Shown: positions 20,600 through 33,465, counted from the first letter of the stretch. The stretch: 64,000 nucleotides of DNA from Euglena gracilis (GCA_039621445.1 CP154956.1:61998362-62062361); one strand, 5' to 3'. Notes: generated from the sequence alone by a model not told the origin. Numbers and translations: made by a program.

Positions 20600-22240
20600 G
20601 AACTGTGTCCCAGGCACAGGTTCACACACACCGGTGTCCTGGGACACAGTTTTTGGAAACCGTGTGCGGGGGCTCTGGTTTCACGCCCGAACCGGTGTCT
20701 GAGGACACACGGTCATGAACTGCTATTCTTAACAGGGTTTTCTCAATGTACGCCGGCCAGGTTACTACCACTGTGCACCAGTGCGGGCTGCCGTCGCAGG
20801 TTGGCGCTCGTGGTGGGCATGCTTATTGTGGAGGATGGCAGGTTGTGGGGGGTCTTGAAAAGGGTGGCGGGGGTGCCCGGGTTAAGGGGGGTTATTGAAG
20901 ACTTTGGACACACATGTTAAGATGTGCCTGCGCGGGACGTAAAGGCAAAAAGGTTTGGTGAGGCCGGGAGAAGGGTTTGAAGCAGAAGGACAGGACCCCC
21001 AACTGGCACAGGCTTCAGAAGGGGCATGGTTACTCCACGTGTGAATGTGAGACACCCCACGATAAACTCACCAGTTGATGCACCCTGCTTTTGGCTGTCT
21101 TGAGAGGGAATCGCCGCACCCTGTGCAGCGCACACATCCCACGCAGTTTTGTTTGGTTTTGTCAACGCTGCTTTCTTCGGGGGGAAGCAAAAAGCCGAAG
21201 AAGAGGAGGTGGCATCTGCCCGGGAAAAGGTTTGCTAGCTGTGTGACCACCGTTTGACAAACTGGACGACTGACTGGTTCTTGGCATTTGCTCTTTGGAC
21301 AGTAAAGGACACGTGCCTTTTTGATCACGGTGACGAGAAGCAGCAGACAGCCGCCACCCAACACAAAGAAATTTGTGCTAATGTCAAGGTCCAGGATCGG
21401 TCCTGGTACCCCTCCGCGTTGACCACCATGGTCAACGCTTTGGCTGCATTGTATAGGGAATCGCCCACCCGTGTCGGCTTGTTTGTGCCTTCGGTGCAGC
21501 CACATTATCCGCAGTTTTGTGGTTTTTTCAGCCCTGCTTCTCTTCGGGAGAGGAAGCAAAAAGCCGAAGAAGAGGAGTTGGCGATAGTATCTGGGGAGGA
21601 AATTATGCGGCTCTTTGACCTGACAACCTGGACCAACTTTTTGGAGAGCCGGAGGATGAATTTCATGTTGATTGCCTACAACTTGGGCCAAAGGCCTGAG
21701 ACATTTGCGGAGCTGACGGTGGGCTGTCAGAGCGGGAGGGTGTGAGCAAAGTTTTGGTGAAATATCCAAAACAAAAAGCGTGCCAAACCAATCAACAGAA
21801 CCCCAAAAAGCTGCTCCAGGAGCAGCTCATGCTGCCCCGAGACAACCCAAAACTTTGCGGGGTGGAGGCTTGGCGACGGCAAAAAGGCGAGCCTGCCTGA
21901 TGCTGCCAATCCCTCCGTGCCTTCTTGGCGTTCGGCTGCAACTTTCAACAAGGTTCCAGGCTCTGTCCAGGCAACTTATGCCACGTTCCGTGGGGCAGCA
22001 ACCTGGATGCGGGATGTCCTGGACCGTGCGATTGTCTTCAAAAATCTCGCGCGCCGATTTCCCTGTCAAACCATTGTTAGCATTTGGTTCACAACTCAGC
22101 ACACCGATTTTCACTTCGCTCTGAGCTTTTGTGCTATTGCATGGTTGATTCACTCCCAGACAGCGGTTTCCCGCCCGAACTGGTGTCTGGGACACCGGTT
22201 CGGGCGTGAAACCAGAGCCCCCATACACGGTTTCAAGAGG
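20600..22240 (+). mobile_element. Tyrosine-recombinase-like element with inverted ends
   Basis: Left end 20600-20715 and right end 22155-22240 share, inverted, GGTTTCACGCCCGAACCGGT and GGGGGCTCTGG. Between them is the relic at 21240-21780 plus a second partial copy at 21060-21225 (the segment AAGCAAAAAGCCGAAGAAGA appears at both 21187 and 21555). Known Cryptons do not have such inverted ends, so the ends may belong to a host element. Confidence 0.55.
21240..21780 (+). pseudogene. Tyrosine recombinase-like (Crypton-type) relic
   Basis: Contains WFLAFALWTVKD, then STLTTMVNALAALYRE-like sequence (ALTTMVNALAALYRES), QPHYPQFCGFF, a charged stretch RKQKAEEEE, and RRMNFMLIAYNLGQRPETFA. The order, a helical core-binding domain followed by a Gly-x-Arg-Pro-Glu box, resembles the N-terminal half of tyrosine recombinases, with Arg in GQRPET as candidate box-I residue. 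The gene then breaks near the end of box I. Downstream 21917-22150 may hold a decayed remainder. No HxxR or Tyr box is secure. Confidence 0.5.
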
Positions 22241-22726
22241 AAAATCGTTTCTCCAAGGTTCATTATGCTTCTCAAACCAAACAGCACCGAAAATAGCCAC
22301 AAGTGTGATTTTGGCCAATCCAATGATCGCGATCAGAAGGGGGTGTCCATGGTGTACCGTGGTGCATGCCGTTTGAAGCAAGCCATTGGGGTTTTTCACA
22401 ATTCACAGCTCTCTTATTTCAAAACAACACCAATTTTCACCAAAATTTGATAACCCCCCCAACAGAAGCACGGGTACGCGTATAGCAGACCACCGCCTCC
22501 GGCGGCAGGGGATGCGCTTCTATTTGGACCCCACCTGCGCGATTTTTCTTGATTTCCTTCAAAAATCCCGTCAAATCCTTTGGTGGCAGGGGGGGTCACA
22601 TGGCGGTAGGCTGGAGGGGGGGGGGGGTCCTGGCTAGTCGGCCGACTAGGCCTGGTCGGCAGCTAGTCGGCGAGACAAGGGGGGGGGGGGGGTAGTGGCT
22701 AGTTGGCCGACTTGTCGGCGAAATAC

Positions 22727-23735
22727 CCACTCTAATGTAACGGGTCAAAACCGCCGACTTTTAAGCCCCCCCCCATGAAGAAAATTGTATGCAAACTAGT
22801 CGGTGGGTAGTTGGTGGTCATAAAAATGGACTGTGCCGGGCCCAAATCACCCGGAAATGGTCCGGATGGGTCCAAATAAGTACCTTACTCCAACATAAAC
22901 ACCTTCAGATGGAAATCTTTGATCGGTGGGGGTAGGTGGGCTTTTGATGGGGTCTGGAGGGGTAAAAAATCGATGATGAAACAGGGATTACATGAAAATC
23001 CTTTAGAAATGTAAGCATTCTGCATCACGAGAGGCAGAAAACTCCCCCCTCCACCCCCATCCGAGCCTCAAATAACAAAATCTCTTCAATGTTGGCAACA
23101 TACTTGGAGGGCTAAGTCCTTTTTGACATAGGGGGGGGGGGGGGGGCTCCGCCCCCCCCACCCCCCCCCCCCCCAAATAACAAAATCCCTTCTGTGTTGG
23201 CAATATACTTGGAGGGCTAAGTCCTTTTTGTGCGAAATTTTGACTTATATTGAAAATCCAATGGGGAGAGGTGTTCTTTTGCCAAAAGTGGCCCAAAATG
23301 GACATTTTCCCCCAAGTTTTTGCATATTCACCCCCAGTTAGGGGTTCTGGAGCAGGCTTGTACTTAGTCGGGTGCCTACCCCACGGGGGGGGGTGCTAGG
23401 GGCAGGCACCCCATAGCACCCGATCCGACCCCCCCCGGGGGGGGGTAGGGTTTTGGGGGGTGCCTGCCCCTAGCAGGCACCCCCCTCCGGCCCGGAAAAG
23501 GTCATTTTCAATGAAAATTTTCTGGGTCCGGCCCGGACCCCTATCCCCCCCCCGGGGGGGTGTGCCTGCTAGGGGCAGGCACCCTATAGCACCCACCCCC
23601 CCCCGGTTGGTAAGCACAAGCATGTTCTGGAGCCATTTGGGTGGGTTTGACTGGTGTTGAGGTGATTTGGACAAAAGTTTTTTTCAGGGGGGGGGCTTAA
23701 AAGTCGGCGGTTTTGACCCGTTAGTACATCAGGGT
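22727..23735. mobile_element. TIR element, copy 2
   Basis: Ends CTCTAATGTAACGGGTCAAA and TTTTGACCCGTTAGTACATC pair with each other and with 4823-6176, including CCGCCGACTTTTAAGCCCCC. The interior has two inverted units of the tandem repeat seen at 5100-5825 and, at 23360-23610, GGGGCAGGCACCC repeats absent from copy 1. No transposase. Confidence 0.75.
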
Positions 23736-23799
23736 GGCTAGTCGGCCGATTGGCCAAGACCCCCACCCCTGTCTCGCCGACTAGCTGCCGACCAGGCCT

Positions 23800-24010
23800 A
23801 CCATCCCCCCCCCCCCATTATGTACCTCCCCCCCGGGAGGCCGAAACTGGGGGGGTGGGGAGGTACATAATGGGGAGGTACACAATGGGCGGGAGGTTCA
23901 CAATGGGGGGGCATGCCTGCGGAAGGCCAGGTGAGGTGCATTCCTCTTGAGACTGCCCCCCCATTATGTACCTCCCCCCCAGGGGGTACATAATGGGGGG
24001 GGTATGGTAG
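23800..24010. repeat. Word cluster, word ATTATGTACCTCC
   Basis: CCCCATTATGTACCTCCCCC and its complement appear about five times, with variants TACACAATGGG, around two spacers. A second cluster with the same word is at 24420-24600. Confidence 0.8.
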
Positions 24011-24419
24011 TCAGCCGACCAATTGGCTGGTCGGTCGACTAGCCAGGACCCCCCCCCAGCCTACCATCTGCCACCGGCAGGGGGTGCACTTTTATTTGGA
24101 CCCTGCGCTTGTAGCGGCCCTGCACTTCTATTAGGGGGGTTTACTCAACCCACTGGTCCCCAAATGGCAAATTTTATTGCACCAAATGGTAAAACAGTCA
24201 AATCAGGACCTCAACAACCAATTTAAGACATTTTTGGGCGCTTTTCATAGAATTTTTGTTGGTGACAAAACCGGGGTTAGGAATGCTGGGTTTTGGACAC
24301 ACCTAGCAGCGGCCTGGCTGGTGGCCTGGGTGGAGCATGCGAAGAGTTGGGAAAATGGATGGTGTCCAAGGGCAACCAAACCCCCCATTTAAGCCCCCCT
24401 CACGTTTAACCCCCCATTT

Positions 24420-24600
24420 GTACCATGCCACCCCATTATGTACCTCCCCCCGGGAGGCCAAAATTAGGGGGAGGTACACAATGGGGGGGGGAAGGTACAC
24501 AATGGGGGTTGTTTGGCGGGTGGATGGCGGGGCGAGGTGCATTCCTAATTGGAGCAGGTGAGTGCTGCCCCCCCCCATTATTTCCCCCCAGGAGGTAATG
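24420..24600. repeat. Word cluster, word ATTATGTACCTCC, second copy
   Basis: Shares word and spacer (GGGAGGCCAAAATTAGGGGG) with 23800-24010. It includes GAGGTGCATTCCTAATTGGA, which also follows the first cluster at 23934. Confidence 0.8.
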
Positions 24601-24604
24601 GGGG

Positions 24605-25700
24605 GTCGCTGAGCTCTTATCCCTTTAGGGTAAGAGCGAAGCTTACCACCGGGAAAAACCCCCCTCGACCCCCCCTCCCCTCCGGGTTGGGGCCACCAGG
24701 AGAACCGACGGATTATCACCATGATCCCGGCCCGGTTCCCGGAATTTTTTTTTCAGTCGCGAGCGACTGGATTTCTAGTTTCCGAATCACCTGGGGAGTT
24801 GGGGGTCAAAGCCAGGCCCGAGTTATTCACACGCGAAGGGGTCCAAACCGCAAACTGGGTAGGATCGGCCCCCCCTTTTAAGCCCCCCCCCCCCTTTGGA
24901 CTCTGCCATTTTCGGCCAAAAAATGTCAATTTTCAAAATATCTCCAAAATGAAGCCAAATCAAAGGAAATGTCCAGAGACCTAATTTGAAGCCCTTGGAA
25001 CGCCCCATCTACCGGTACTTTGATTTCCCCGCAACTGCCTGCCTAGCCCGAGATACGGCCGTTTTCGGCGCAGATGGCCGTTTTTTGTACACTTTTCCCA
25101 CTGTTCGACAGAGCCGTTTTTGGGGGGGGTCAAAAAATCGATGTTTTCAAAATTTCTCGAAAATGATGCCAAAATCAAAAGAAATGTCCGGAGACCTAAA
25201 TTGAAGCCCTTGGAACGCTCTATCTACTGGGATTTGGTTTCCCCGCAGCTCACCGCCTAGCCCGAGATACGGCCGTTTTTCGGCCAATTTGGGCCATTTT
25301 GTACAATTTTTCCACTGTCCGACTAACCCGTTTTCGGTCAAAAAAGTCAAAAAAATCGAATTTTTTTTTTTGCCCGAGACGATGTTTTTTGGCCTCCCGG
25401 ACCCGGAAAAATTGTTTTTGAGCCAAAAATGAGCGTTTTTCGACCCACCGGCGCCCCGTTTTGGGCCCGAAACGAATGCACTTATTCTTTTTCGGGTCAA
25501 AAAGTCGGAAAAAATCGAAAAACATTTTTTGCCCGAACGATGTGGCCTCGTGGCCTTGTGGCCTTTGTGGATTTTGGCCTCCTGGACCTGGAAAAGGTGT
25601 TTTTTGAGCCAAAAATGAGCGTCCCCCCCCCCGGCGCCCCGTTTCGGGCACAAAACCCTTGCATTTCAGTCAAAAGAGCTCCATGCAGTGGGCCGGTAAT
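24605..25700. repeat. Dispersed copy of the 7.9-11.0 kb satellite region
   Basis: Order and sequence follow 7930-8320, then 10440-10800, then two satellite units (25340-25640), all diverged. It ends at 25710-25770 with TCAATGAAGGGGTGGGTGCG, which also follows the minisatellite at 12515. Confidence 0.85.
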
Positions 25701-26269
25701 ATGGGGGGGTCAATGAAGGGGTGGGTGCGCACTTATTTTGAGCTCAGCACTATTCGAAACCTGGTTCATAATGGGGGGGGTATGGTAACCCCCCCCTCTT
25801 CAGGCTGACCAACCAAACCTCGACATCCCCCCCCCCTGGGGAAGAAAAATAAAGGCGGCCGGGGACGATTTTTTCGGCCGCAAACCACCCAAAAGCGCAA
25901 TTGTGGATCAGCACCACTGTGTCAATCCATTTGCTGCCGTCAATTCTTGGGCTCTCCGATGAGAACCAAAGTGTCGCTTCAAGACTTGTGGTGCTGGACG
26001 GGGCATCTTATCGGATCCCTCCCCACCAGCAGGCATGACTGGGATACAAGCACAGGTTATCTTTTTTTTTGTGATTAGCGGTAACAACGCACAAAGAGCG
26101 GTAAAGAATGATGGGTTCAAGAGCACCTTTTTGGCCAAAAATGGCCAAAAATGACAATTTGGGCAAGTTTTCAGAAATTTCGATAAAATTCCATGAACCA
26201 TCAACCTCAAAATGACCATTTTGAGAGGAAAGGAGCAAAATTTCACCCATCAAAATTTCACCACCAACC

Positions 26270-27245
26270 ATCAAAACGGTGAAGTTCACCGGTGAACTTC
26301 ACCGCCGAAAGTGCCCCCCCTCCCACCCCCCCGGTAAACGTTCACCAGTGAAGTTCACCAGGGGGGGTCCGCAGCCCCCCCGTACTGCCTAACCTCCAAA
26401 GGTTTGCGAGCTGCATAGGGCAACATTTGACAAACTGGACAACTGGCTCTTGGCATTTGCTCTTTGGACAGTAAAAGTCACGTGCTTTTTTCATCACGGT
26501 GACGAGAAGCAACAGGCAGCCGCCGCCCAACGCAAAAGAAATTTGTGCCAATGCCAAGGTCCAGGATCCACGTTGACCACAATGGTCAACGCCCTGGCTG
26601 CTTTGTACAGGGAAGCACCCTCCCATGTTGGCGCCTTTGTGCCTTCGGTGCAGCCACATTTTCCACAATTCTATGCTTTTTTCAACGCTGCCTCTCTTTG
26701 GGAGAAGAAGCAAAAGGCCGAAGAAGAGGAGGTGCCTGTAGTGTCCAAGGAGGAAATTTTGCGTCTCTTTGACCTCACAACCTGGAACAATTTCCTAGAG
26801 AGCCAGAGGATGAATTTATTGTTGATTACCTACAACTTGGGCCAAAAGCCCGAGACGTTTTTGGAGCTGATGGTGGAGTGTTTTCACCTGTCAGAGCGGG
26901 AGGGGGTGACCGAAGTTTTGGTGAAATACCCCAAACGAAAAGGACTGTCCTGTTTCCCTCAAACTTTTCGCTGCTTTCATTATAAAAAGATTTGTTATCA
27001 CTCGTCTCGCTACTCATGGCACCAAATTCCACATGCATTTGCACTTTTGCACTGTTGCAGTGTCTGTTCGGTCCCTCCCGAACCGGTGTCTGGGACGCCG
27101 GTTCGGGGCGTGAACCCAGAGCCCCCATGCACAGCTTGTGGTGAACTTCACCGGTGAAGTTCACCGTTGGGGAAGGCAGAGGGGGGGGAGGGGGTCCGGG
27201 ACTCCCTGGTGATCTTTCAAACGGTGAACTTCACCTAGGGGGGGG
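26270..27245. mobile_element. Element framed by CACCGGTGAA palindromes
   Basis: GGTGAAGTTCACCGGTGAAC at 26278-26300 and TGGTGAACTTCACCGGTGAA at 27141-27160 bracket the relic 26400-27065, with an extra copy at 27215. A GAACCGGTGTC repeat also sits at 27080-27130, just inside the right edge. Ends and target duplications remain unclear. Confidence 0.4.
26400..27065 (+). pseudogene. Tyrosine recombinase-like relic, best preserved copy
   Basis: Reads DNWLLAFALWTVKV (shifted frame at the start), TLTTMVNALAALYREAPSH, QPHFPQFYAFF, EEILRLFDLTTWNNFLESQ, RMNLLLITYNLGQKPETFLE, then LVKYPKRKGL. Box I has Lys in place of Arg here (GQKPET against GQRPET at 21.7 kb). KYPKRKG fits the beta-2/3 lysine. After 26960 the frame shifts; THGTKFHMHLHFCT (near 27005-27050) matches a stretch at 22090. 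Catalytically dead as it stands. Confidence 0.55.
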
Positions 27246-27659
27246 GGTCCAGGACCCCAAAAGTTACCGCCTGATCTCCTTTGGAAATCTCGGGCGGCTG
27301 CCAGTGCCACCATTTTGCTTTTCGCAAGACCACTGCGAGGGCAACAGTTGACAAACGTACCCCCAAACAAGAGTGAGTGGGCTGCTGGGGTTTTTCGAGG
27401 TGCGGCGGTCATGACCAGCCAGAAGTTCTGTTGGTGTGGGGGGTTGGGGCAGCGCACTGGTGCACATGGTAGTAACCTGGCTGGCGTACGTATAGAAAAA
27501 ATACCTGTCAAGAATAGTAATACAAGACTTTTCGTCCCTGGACTCCGGTTTGGGCGTGAACCCAGAGCCCCCGATACATGGTTTCTAAAAATGTGTCCTA
27601 GACGTCGGTTCGGGTCTGAAACCGGTGCCTGGGACGTCGGTTCAGGCATCTTTCCTGGG

Positions 27660-30520
27660 GAAGCTAGGCACAGTGTGGGGTTGAGGGGGGGGGGGCAAGC
27701 GGCCGCGCGAGCGACTGCGCGGGGGGGGGGGGACCCCTGAGCTGCGTGCCTAGCCCCCAAGGGGAGTCCATAATTTCTCCATTCGACAAATGAAAAAAAA
27801 AATTTCTTGAAATTTGAAATGTATAAAATACAATAACTTGACTAAATTTGCATAGTTTAGGATTTCAACTTTGTGAAAAGCAATTCTTCGGATTTGGCTT
27901 GTGACGAAGAACCTCTCGGACCTTGGTTGGACCCTCCGACCGAAAAAAAATTTGGTTCAGGAGCCCACACCTGGAGGTCCTCAAGAAATCCCCACATCAC
28001 AAGAATTCCTATCTCCATCACCATATGAACATTTCACTCAAAGGTGCAAGGTTTTTCATTTTAGCCAAGGTCAAACATATTATCTGATCTGGTGCCGAAT
28101 GGAGGCCTGCCGATGAGTTTTGCTGGAGTCTCTCATGGTGATTTTCATGAGGTGTTTGCTAATCCTCGAACTTGCCCTTCGTTCATGACATCTGAATGTG
28201 CGTTTTCTATTCTCGGCTCTGGGCATTTTTTGAAAGAGTCATTGTTACTTGCACAATTGATAGTGTTTTTTTTCCAATTGAGCTTTTTCGCATATATTTT
28301 TTTGGTTTTTTTTTTTACAGCTAAACCCCAAGATGTTGGCCCAAAGAACCCAAAACCTGGCCCCAAGTTCCCAAAACTTTGGCCCTAGCCCGAAAACCTC
28401 AGCCCCAAGTACCCAAAATATTGGCCCGGCTCCTTCCTTGCCGATTTCTTTGTGTTCTCCTTACCTGTTTTCGGCTTGTTTCCCTACCAACCCCATGCAT
28501 TCAATGGAAGAAATGACACATTGGGAGAGAAAAGGAGTATTGCTCCACTCACGTGTGGGCCAAGTTGGGCCATTTTCGAGACGACTTGCCAATATTTTTG
28601 GGATATGGGCAAATGTTTTGGGCACCTGAGGCCAGGGTGTTGGGGTTTGGAGCCACATTTTAGGGGAGGTGATTGCCTTTTGTGAAAAACATGCATTTTT
28701 TTGTGTGTGCAAGGCAGGGCGGTCCGCAAGTAAAAATGGCCAGAAATCACCATATTTTGGCAAAATAGGGTCAATTTTGGGGGAAAATTGATTTCTGGAA
28801 TCCATGGACCAACACCCATCCATCCAAAACGTCAAAAAACGCGTTTTCCGATCTTTCAATTTCCGGTTGGTCGGTCCTGTTCAAGCCCCAGTCTGGCTCG
28901 TGGCTTGCCCTCCAGCCCAAACATGATCCCGTCCCTTGTGGATGTTTAATTGCTGGGAAGACAGAGGTTCTGTTTATTTGCTCAAGTCCCACCTGGTGCA
29001 AGGGCAGTTGTGCAGCCAAACTGTGATGCAGGCAATTCCATGAGCCAGAGGGGGACCCTGCCTTTAGAAAGGTTCCAGCCAGCCAGCACCCGCCAGCAGC
29101 TCCCAGCTGGACTGCGGACTGGGGAGGGCTGCTGAAATGATGCAGTGAAAACCAGGCCAAAAAATGCTAAAGGTGGTGTTTTTGAGAGTTTTTTGTGGGG
29201 ATGCTCAAAGGAAAATCATGTCATCGGGTTCCAACACAACAGGATGTCATCGACAAAAGGCAATTCGGACAACCCATTCAAGCAAACCTCCAAATTTTCA
29301 GCAACCCCTGAATGGAAGGTGTTTTTTGATACAAAAACTGTGTCCAGAATGCTGGTTCGGGCGTGAAGCCGTGGCTCACAACGCCGGTTCAGGCAGCAGC
29401 CCGAACTGGCGTTCTGGACACAGTTGTTGAAACCGTGGATTAGGGGCTCTGGCTTCACGCCCGAACCGGCGTTCAAGGAATCACGGCCAGTTTCGCCCCA
29501 AATACCCATTTTTTGAACATTTATGAGCATTTTTTGAGCTCCTTTGGGCTCATGGCCATGTCGATCGGCCGATTAAAATTTTCACATATCTGACTCCATG
29601 TACCCATCGATCGAAAGCTCTTCTCCAGAGCATTCGACAGATGGCCACAGGATTTAGTGATAATGCGCACAGCTCTTGTTTTCAGCGATCATGTATACCA
29701 AAATTTGACATCTTAAACACAAAAAAAAGCAAAATTTTTGATGAATTGAAAAACAAAAGGCAAAAAAACAATTGTGTTCCCCCAGACTTGCATCCCTCAA
29801 TAGAAGCGTTTCAAAAAAGCAATTTTTCAACCACCAGCTTCAAATGTTGCGAACAGGGCGGTCCTCAACCAGTGAAAAAAAAACCCCATCCCAGAACACT
29901 CACAAAAATATTTACAGGAAAAATGGTCAGAAAAATGGCCATATTTTGACAAAAATGGGTCGACTTTGGGAGAAAAAGGAAGATTTAGCTTTGATGTTGT
30001 GCAGTGGCTGAGTTCTGAGGGCACCAAGAGAAAAGTCTTGGAGAGAGCTTTCATTTGATATGCTGTATGGCACCTGAACTGTGGGATTTGACAAACTATT
30101 GTCGTTTTTTTTTGTTTTTGCTCGGACAAGTTTTCCATTCGGAATCATTCACGTTTTGACCAATATTTTTCCCTGGACAAATTTTTTTCGAGTTTTGCAT
30201 AATTTTTGGAATACATATTTTCAGACTACATGTTCCCAAATTCCAATCAAAATGCAAATCAAAATATGGTTTCACAATGAATATTTTCCCGAGCAGGTGC
30301 TTTCGAAGATCTCTCTGCAAAGGTGTCCATCCTGGGGGAGGTTCTGAAGGAGATTACATATGCAGCTATATAAAATGCCAAGGAAGCATTTTTTTCCCTG
30401 GAGTTGGAGTTTTATTTTGTCGAGATTTTGCGACTTCATCTTTGCTTGGATAGGATGAAAATTCTGCATTCTGAATGTTTCAAGGGATGTTTTGGCGGAA
30501 AAAATTCTGCGATCATCATG
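27660..30520. other. Mostly unique sequence, no gene recognised
   Basis: Lower-repeat, AT-richer DNA. Isolated short frames (28450-28630, 28950-29135) show no domain or splice logic. One palindromic repeat (29330-29475) and two GGGCGGTCC motifs (28720, 29850) are present. Confidence 0.6.
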
Positions 30521-30609
30521 TATTGCAAAAATTGGCGCCCCCACTGGCCTCAGTGGGTGGGGGGGGTGGGGGGGCAATTTGCTAGTGGGGGCGCCAATTT
30601 TTGCAATAC
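30521..30609. repeat. Hairpin, ~25 bp arms
   Basis: TATTGCAAAAATTGGCGCCC at 30522 pairs with GGGCGCCAATTTTTGCAATA at 30588. The loop is mostly G. A compact foldback element or a structured RNA stem. Confidence 0.85.
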
Positions 30610-31599
30610 CTCACGATCTTGTTACAATTCTTTAGGGCAACTTCAGAAATAATGTCTGGCACCCCCCATCGATAGGCTAGGCCTAATCTCAATTTACCCC
30701 ACCCTCTCCCTGAAATTGATGAAAACTTGGGGGGGGGAGTCTCTCCTCCTGGGCCATGAACTACCCCAAATGCCATGAATGTGCATACATGCACATACGT
30801 TATAGTTTTACTGGCCTCTTTTCAACAAACCCCTTGGGCCAACGGGTTGATATTTTAACCCAAATCTAAGCAAGGTGCTACTAGTTTTGCATTCCCAAAG
30901 GGAACTCAACAGATTTCTTCAAGTGTATCAATCCAATCTGGATTGAATATATTTCCAGAATCATGGATATTGCAGATCCGTTTCTCTGTTTTTTTTTCAG
31001 GAGGTTGTTGAGCTTCAACCTTTGGTCATCACGCGTTTGGTGCCACAGAGGCGGTTCACTTTTGCAAGAGGCTGCAACTCCCTTGGGATACTTTTTTGCC
31101 CATTTTTTTGGAGCAACTTCTTGTACACGTTAAAACCAAGTAAAAACCCCTGCGTAAATAAAATACTTTTTTTTCTCCCAATGAGTCAGTGGCTGGATCC
31201 TTCGGGTTTTTTTTGCGTATTTTCAACTTAGAAAAATATGTCAGTGGGCATTGGAGAAGCTGGGTTGGAGTATGTAAGAATGGCCAAACTTTTTCGGACA
31301 ATTTGTCATTACACCAGTTTTATTTGAAGTTCCTAGTTACCTCCGTACAATTTTTGGCCAATTTACGCATTGGGATGTGGGCTCAATTTTCGAAAGTTTT
31401 CAGTGAATTTCCATTTTGTTTCATCTCTTGGAAGTGGCCCATACATGGTTCACGGACTGGTTGACTGCTTTTTTTTGGACGTTGAAAGTGAGTTTTTGAC
31501 TTGCCACTCTTTGGACCCCCCCCCCCCCCCGAAGACAGTGGTTCAGTCTCAGCAAGAAAGTACTCCCAATGTGACCATACAATCCAGCTGATCTGCGAC

Positions 31600-32560
31600 A
31601 ACAGCGTGAATTTCAGAGAGCACAGGTCTTCTCTGCGGTGACTCCATATCTACGTATTTTCCCACCGCGGAAGGTTTCAAGGTGTCAGCAAAAAAATGTT
31701 GGTTTGATGGTGGTGGAGCTGAGGTGCACTTCAACCTTTCATTTTCAGCCAGTTTATTTGGCCAATGGCTGGGTGACTGTTGCCGATTTGCATCTGTGGC
31801 GGAGGTGCCATGTGTGCCTCGCCTCAAACAGGCAGCTGACAAGAGGTTGTGAAGTGGTTGTTCAAGGACGGCCACACAGGACTGGCACTGGTGAGCTGAG
31901 CGTTTTTGTGACTGCAATCGTGCGGGTGGCATTGGCGGCAGACGCTTGGCCTTGCGATCCTGCTGATGCCGTGCACGTTGCGAAGTGCAGGTCGGTTTGC
32001 TGTTCTTGGCGTGCAACAGCTGAAAACAACTCAGACGTGTCTGGGGTTGTATTTTGTTCCCAGCCTCTCAGGCGGCCGGGAATGCACTTTTCAAATTTGA
32101 TGGTTCAGTGCAAAGTTGCGTATGCTTTTTTTGGCTGACTGTGTTGACATCATTTTTTGCAGGAGGAATCCCGTTGTGCCAAAGTGGGTACCACTATATC
32201 CAACGCCGTGTTTTTTCTCAGTGTTGCAGCTTTTTTTCGCTTTGAAAATGCCGGTTTACCCCCTCCGCCAACTGGGGAAGATACCCCGTCCACTGAAGTC
32301 GGTGTGACACGAAGCAGTGTTTCAGGGGACGGGGCTGACGTCCAGTGCTGTTGCATGTGTCACTTCAACCCAGGTGTGGTTTTGATGCACACCAACTTTG
32401 TGGTGGGGTGTATCTTTTGTGGTGTCCTGCACTATTTGACGGATGAGGCCACTTCCCTTGCCATGCTTCTTCGTTTGCAGCTCTACCCTCCCGAAGCCCC
32501 GAAAGCCATTAACGCCCCCCTGTGCCAAGGGGGCCATGGGGGCCATAGGGGCCAGTGAAT
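31600..32560. other. Protein-like open stretches of unknown origin
   Basis: 32157-32558 (plus) is open for 133 codons and has a Cys-rich run CCCMCHFNPG...GCIFCG. 31638-32138 (plus) and 31549-32016 (minus) are also open over the same DNA. No family was recognised and no homology to the neighbouring relics was seen. It could be exons of an unknown gene or an old element. Confidence 0.25.
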
Positions 32561-32730
32561 GCACAGGTGCACATTCACTCTTTCAAGCTTTTTGGGGTGG
32601 TTTGGACGGTATCATGGTTCTGGGGGTTGTTGCGGGACGGGGTATTTGTAGGAGGTACTGTGCCCTCTGTTGGAAGCAGGGCACGAGGGGGCGAGGGGTG
32701 GGAGAGGGTGTGCTTGGGGCCCGAGCGAGA

Positions 32731-33345
32731 AATTGGTGATGTACTTTTTGGTGGTCGCTAGCGACTAGTCACTAGCGACCGTCGGTGGTCGGAGCGACTA
32801 GTCGCTCCGGCCACCAATTTTAAGTCCACCCCCCCCTCTGAAAAAAGTTTTAAGCCCCCCCCTCCAAAAAATTTCATTCAAATTTGGAGGTAAATGACTC
32901 GAAACCCACCCAAATGCCTTCCAAAACCTCCATTCAGGGGTCAATTTGCAAAAAAATTTGGGGAATATCTTCTCTTTGGGCCTGTTCTGTGCAACCATAG
33001 CAATAACCATAGCCTGGGAGGAGGCCGAAGGCCGACTAAGTTCATTAGGGAGCGCGACTCGGCCATCCTTGCCTTGCACACACAAGACTACATTCATTAC
33101 AGAGCGCGACTCGGCCATCCTTGCCTTGCACACACTGCAAATTAACCCCCGAATGGGGGTTTTGGAAGGCATTTGGGTGGGTTTTGAGTCATTTGAATGA
33201 ATTTTTTTTGGAGGGGGGCTTAAAAATTGTTTTAGAGGGGGGTGGATTTAAAATTGGTGGTCGGCCCGACCACCAACGGTCGCTAGCCATGGTAGCGACT
33301 ACTCGCTAGCGACCACCAAAAAGTCCATCACCAATTTCCTGCAAT
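32731..33345. mobile_element. Foldback MITE, ~615 bp
   Basis: The left end AATTGGTGATGTACTTTTTG GTGGTCGCTAGCGA pairs with the right end, whose complement reads AATTGGTGATGGACTTTTTG and on. Inner arms (32815-32945 and 33135-33260) are also inverted. The centre has a short direct repeat (GAGCGCGACTCGGCCATCCT at 33049 and 33101). No coding capacity. Confidence 0.8.
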
Positions 33346-33465
33346 GAGCCGCGTGCTTGAATCCATGCCCCCCTCCAGCCCAGCAACCCATCCCAATTGC
33401 CATACTCAAACACAGGTCCCACATTGGTGGTGTGCCATGGTGCCCTTTTTGATAGCATGACTGGT

